Assembly (NCBI GenBank): GCA_946528555.1
Contig: CAMMYS010000019.1
Coordinates: 1 to 25,023, forward strand
Direction of reading: 5' to 3'
DNA: 25,023 bases
DNA from: an uncultured Mycoplasmatota bacterium
GTDB taxonomy: Bacteria; Bacillota_I; Bacilli_A; RF39; UBA660
Shown: piece after piece, positions 22,456-25,023 of the stretch
Position numbering within the stretch: the stretch's first letter is position 1
Layout: each line of letters opens with the position of its first letter
Notes under the pieces: generated by a model
What the model was told of the DNA's origin: nothing
Database searches by the model: none
Seen by the model: the letters and a program-made list of their open reading frames with translations, nothing else
Position numbers and translations under genes: made by a program

Positions 22456-23313
22456 TTAAATTCTATCAAAAGTTATACCCTTAATTTTCTCTTGTTTAAC
22501 AGTATTAATTATACTATAACTTACTCTTTCATAGTCTACTTCGCCTTTAATAGGTATATTCTTTTTCTTAGATATTACTTCAAATAATTCCTCTACTTCA
22601 TCATCATCGTAATGGTCTATTCCAAATTCTTTTTCTAATATACTTGGATAGTATTTAGATAACATTTTTAATAAGTGTATCGCTACTGAATCAATATTTA
22701 ATATTTCTTCTTTTATTATTGTCATACTAGCTAAATTTAAAGCAACATTTTGGCCTTCAAACTTAGGCCATAATATTCCTGGAGTATCCACTAAATCCAT
22801 AAACTCATTTATCTTAATTGTACTCAATGTTTTAGTGATACCAGGTTTATTTCCAACACCTGCGATTGACTTACCAATTATCTTATTAATAATAGTACTC
22901 TTACCTACATTAGGTACACCTATAACCATACATTTTGCTTTTTTTGGAAGTAATCCTTTCGCTTGTCTTTTTTTATTAATATTAGCCATTAAGTTTTTAA
23001 CTTCATTAATTATTTTTTTATAATCATTTGAATTTTTAGCATCACATGTCACACAAATATAACCTTCATTTTTATACTTATTTATCCACTTACATGTTTC
23101 ATCTTTATCACATAAATCATATTTATTAAATACAATTATATTATTTTTATCTCTAGTTAATTTATTTAAACCAGGTATTCTAGAAGAATATGGTACTCTA
23201 GCATCAATTACTTCTATAACAACATCTATCATAGACATAATAGTAGCCATTTCTTTCTTGGTTTTAGCCATATGTCCAGGATACCATTGTATTATCTTAC
23301 CATTTTCATTCAT
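22456..23313 (-). CDS. rbgA: Ribosome biogenesis GTPase RbgA (YlqF)
   Basis: 285 residues from the ATG at 23313, chosen for the strong SD AAAGGAGG; an open frame 16 codons upstream lacks an SD and would overlap the previous gene. This is a circularly permuted GTPase that matures the 50S subunit. The permuted motif order is visible: G4 NKYD (63-66), G1 GVPNVGKS (132-139), the switch with KPGITKT (156-162), then G3 DTPG (176-179). QWYPGHMAKTKKEM at the N-terminus is the family signature, with the metal-independent catalytic His. The C-terminal ANTAR-like helical domain is present. It follows the SIS gene closely. A terminator lies 80 bases downstream. Confidence 0.95.
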   Translation of the reverse strand: MNENGKIIQWYPGHMAKTKKEMATIMSMIDVVIEVIDARVPYSSRIPGLNKLTRDKNNIIVFNKYDLCDKDETCKWINKYKNEGYICVTCDAKNSNDYKKIINEVKNLMANINKKRQAKGLLPKKAKCMVIGVPNVGKSTIINKIIGKSIAGVGNKPGITKTLSTIKINEFMDLVDTPGILWPKFEGQNVALNLASMTIIKEEILNIDSVAIHLLKMLSKYYPSILEKEFGIDHYDDDEVEELFEVISKKKNIPIKGEVDYERVSYSIINTVKQEKIKGITFDRI

Positions 23314-23347
23314 GAGTTTCGCCTCCTTTAAATCTAGATAAATTATA

Positions 23348-24292
23348 TCATAATCCACCATTATATTTATATAATTTTTTTACAATTGGATTATAGTCTA
23401 CACCAGATAAATCTTTTTGCTCTTGTTCTGCTATATATTTTGTTAAATACATACACTCTACTAATAAATTATATTCTCTAAATAAATCTGTTTTATAACC
23501 CAAAACATGAGTACCAGTTTTTCTTCTATTCAAAACAATTACGTCTTTATAATACTTATGTAATTCTTCTAATAAAACTTTATCTAATTCTGTTCCAGTA
23601 TCAAAATATATAGCAATATTATTACTAACTGTAGATAATGTACTTCTACCATGACAATATGAATACTTATCATGTACTATTGGAATACCAATTCCTGATT
23701 CTACCATTGTAGATTCTAAATATTTACTTGCTGTACTAGTATCATATCCACTAAATATTTCAAAAGCATCACAATTAGGATCAAAATCAAAGTCATAGCT
23801 ATCTAAATCATCTATTATTCTATACCATCTATTATCAATAAAATAATTAAGTAAAATACTACATGGTATAAGAGTCGCTGCTAATGAAATAAAACTTTTT
23901 TCTTTATCTGTACAATTATAAGTTAAATTAACTATGCCACTATTATCATTTTTCTTACTTGCTAATAAATAATGATTTAAATCATTCGAAAATGCCAAAT
24001 CTACACCATAATTATTTCCAGAGTAACTACACGCTAGTACATTTTTATATACATCTATATCAAAATATTTAAAATCTCTTGGTTCAGTATTTCTAGTAAT
24101 TATTTTATTTTTTTGGGATAAAATTTTTGATGCATATTCACTTACTACACTTGAACCTCCAACTCCTGATACTAAAGTTGGTCCATCAATTTTTGATAAT
24201 TCATAATTTATTCGTTTTAAATCAGTATTACTTAAACTATCATATACTCTCCTTTCTAATTTTTCAAAATTTTCTTTCATGTTTTTTTCCAT
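23348..24292 (-). CDS. SIS-domain protein, sugar-phosphate isomerase/binding type
   Basis: 314 residues. Two sugar-isomerase (SIS) halves can be seen: the first with SGVGGSS (42-48), the nearby Glu-Tyr-Ala helix and ACSYSGNN (87-94), the second around HDKYSYCHGRSTLST (207-221). SIS proteins bind phosphosugars and act as isomerases or as regulators. The second half is divergent and the substrate is unclear; no GlmS-type amidotransferase domain is present. The ATG at 24292 lies 7 bases after SD AGGAGG, but that SD is the 3' arm of a strong hairpin. It is the only gene here ending in TGA. It follows an HTH/WYL regulator by 55 bases; that regulator may control it, or sense the same ligand. Confidence 0.85.
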   Translation of the reverse strand: MEKNMKENFEKLERRVYDSLSNTDLKRINYELSKIDGPTLVSGVGGSSVVSEYASKILSQKNKIITRNTEPRDFKYFDIDVYKNVLACSYSGNNYGVDLAFSNDLNHYLLASKKNDNSGIVNLTYNCTDKEKSFISLAATLIPCSILLNYFIDNRWYRIIDDLDSYDFDFDPNCDAFEIFSGYDTSTASKYLESTMVESGIGIPIVHDKYSYCHGRSTLSTVSNNIAIYFDTGTELDKVLLEELHKYYKDVIVLNRRKTGTHVLGYKTDLFREYNLLVECMYLTKYIAEQEQKDLSGVDYNPIVKKLYKYNGGL

Positions 24293-24331
24293 AAAAAATC
24301 CTCCTCAAGTTTTTTATATCACTTGAAGAGG
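24293..24331 (-). terminator. Terminator-like hairpin that also buries the SIS-gene ribosome-binding site
   Basis: Minus strand: CCTCTTCAAGT (24321-24331) pairs with ACTTGAGGAGG (24300-24310), 11 bp with one G-U and a 10-base loop, then ATTTTTT and directly the ATG. The 3' arm contains the SD AGGAGG. It begins about 15 bases after the stop of the HTH gene. Confidence 0.8.
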
Positions 24332-24346
24332 AAATATTTCGTCTCT

Positions 24347-24931
24347 TTAAAACTTTTCTTCTAATAATTCTATTTTATTAATTCTTTTTAATTCAAAATG
24401 TCTTAAATCTTTTCTAAGTTCACAATATGCTGCACATCCCCAACCACTATTATATAAAAACATATCAAGTGGATGAATTATTCTATCCATATTACCATTT
24501 TTAAATGAATAATAATTTATTTTAACTTTTCTTCTTTCTTTAATAGCTCTAGTTAATACATTATAATAATTTTTAGTAAATTCATTTAATTCAATATTCT
24601 CATTTTTAGAATCAAAGTATACTCCCCTAACTTTATCTGCAATTATATTTAACTTTTCTTTGTCTTCATTAGGCACTTTTAAACTATGTAAGAATTCATA
24701 ATCATTATTACTAAATTTTCTTGATGGAATTCTAATACTTTGATTTAATACATATCCACCATATGGTCCTTTAATAGTATCAATATATATACCAGCTTTT
24801 TCAAGTTCTTCTTTATATACTCTTATCATTCTTTCAGATACTTCTAATTTATCTGATAATTCTTTAATATTATATTTTTTACCATTTTGTAAATATTGAA
24901 GCATCAATAATACATTAGATATTTTAGACAT
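24347..24931 (-). CDS. HTH/WYL-domain transcriptional regulator
   Basis: 194 residues from the ATG at 24931 (SD AGGTG 6 bases upstream); a GTG at 24940 is in frame but is part of that SD. The N-terminal HTH_11 winged helix spans about 1-60 (KISNVLLMLQYLQNGKKYNI, then KELSDKLEVSERMIRVYKEE), followed by the PYGGYVL wing. The C-terminal WYL domain is about 120-194: YNVLTRAIKERRKVKINYYS, HPLDMFLYNSGWGCAAYCEL and FELKRINKIELLEE. The canonical Trp-Tyr-Leu is Gly-Trp-Gly here, and the WCX extension of many family members is absent. WYL domains sense ligands such as nucleotides or nucleic acids. It is followed by a terminator-like hairpin and the SIS gene. Confidence 0.9.
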   Translation of the reverse strand: MSKISNVLLMLQYLQNGKKYNIKELSDKLEVSERMIRVYKEELEKAGIYIDTIKGPYGGYVLNQSIRIPSRKFSNNDYEFLHSLKVPNEDKEKLNIIADKVRGVYFDSKNENIELNEFTKNYYNVLTRAIKERRKVKINYYSFKNGNMDRIIHPLDMFLYNSGWGCAAYCELRKDLRHFELKRINKIELLEEKF

Positions 24932-24932
24932 A

Positions 24933-25023
24933 TTATTCACCTACTATATCATATATAAAATTAATATTTTTATTATTAATTAATTTCTTAAGCATTCTTT
25001 TATTTCTATACATATGAAATTTA
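24933..25023 (-). CDS. Possible C-terminal end of an upstream gene (partial)
   Basis: An open frame enters from the right edge and stops with TAA at 24933-24935, one base before the HTH gene ATG. About 29 residues are seen, ending NKNINFIYDIVGE. The tight junction with the regulator suggests a coupled operon gene whose body lies outside the window. In DNA this AT-rich, 29 open codons could also be chance, so I cannot say more about it. Confidence 0.4.
   Translation of the reverse strand, partial: KFHMYRNKRMLKKLINNKNINFIYDIVGE

Noticed and set aside
23348..23350. TGA read as Trp (Mycoplasma code)
   Set aside because: The SIS protein ends at normal family length there, and Trp is TGG in every gene examined.
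23314..23361. Longer start for rbgA overlapping the SIS gene
   Set aside because: The family signature begins right after the ATG at 23313, which has a perfect SD.

Overview
The window is a very AT-rich stretch of bacterial chromosome. All 23 clear genes, two of which run off the window edges, are on the minus strand. sepF and divIVA, single-chain GlyQS, the rplU-prp-rpmA operon with a Prp-cleaved L27, RbgA, a T-box and strong Shine-Dalgarno sites all point to a low-GC Gram-positive (Bacillota). My inference is an uncultured Bacilli/Mollicutes-relative that kept its cell-division genes. Trp is written TGG in every gene and one gene ends in TGA, so the code is standard. There are no tRNA or rRNA genes, insertion sequences or CRISPR arrays.

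Layout, in coordinate order (transcription runs right to left). Positions 1-3057 hold two tandem multi-pass membrane histidine kinases. The downstream one, cut by the edge, has Tyr where the phospho-accepting His should be; the upstream hybrid kinase keeps His and its receiver domain but has a degraded ATP site. Next come dnaE, divIVA and sepF. After these lie a Pro/Ala/Glu/Val-rich single-pass surface protein with a Big2 domain, and the operon T-box - unknown gene - glyQS. A large metallophosphoesterase with its own leader hairpin, rnhB and a YgjV-like membrane protein follow. Then come rpmA-prp-rplU behind an L21 leader, a small membrane protein, radC and a YlbL-like PDZ/Lon protease. The right-hand third has a two-gene pilin-like operon, lon, rbgA, a SIS-domain protein, an HTH/WYL regulator, and the tail of one more frame at the edge.

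The genes serve housekeeping functions (replication, division, ribosome assembly, translation, proteolysis) mixed with lineage-specific surface and signalling genes. Most intergenic gaps are short but hold recognisable elements: rho-independent terminators whose stems often include the stop codon, extended -10 promoters of the form TGNTANNAT, and several RNA leaders.

The points most worth a second look are the His-to-Tyr kinase beside a kinase with an eroded ATP site; the very compact T-box in front of an unrecognised protein; a hairpin that is both a terminator and a sequestered ribosome-binding site before the SIS gene; two apparently leaderless genes; and a consensus plus-strand promoter inside a dyad in an otherwise all-minus window.
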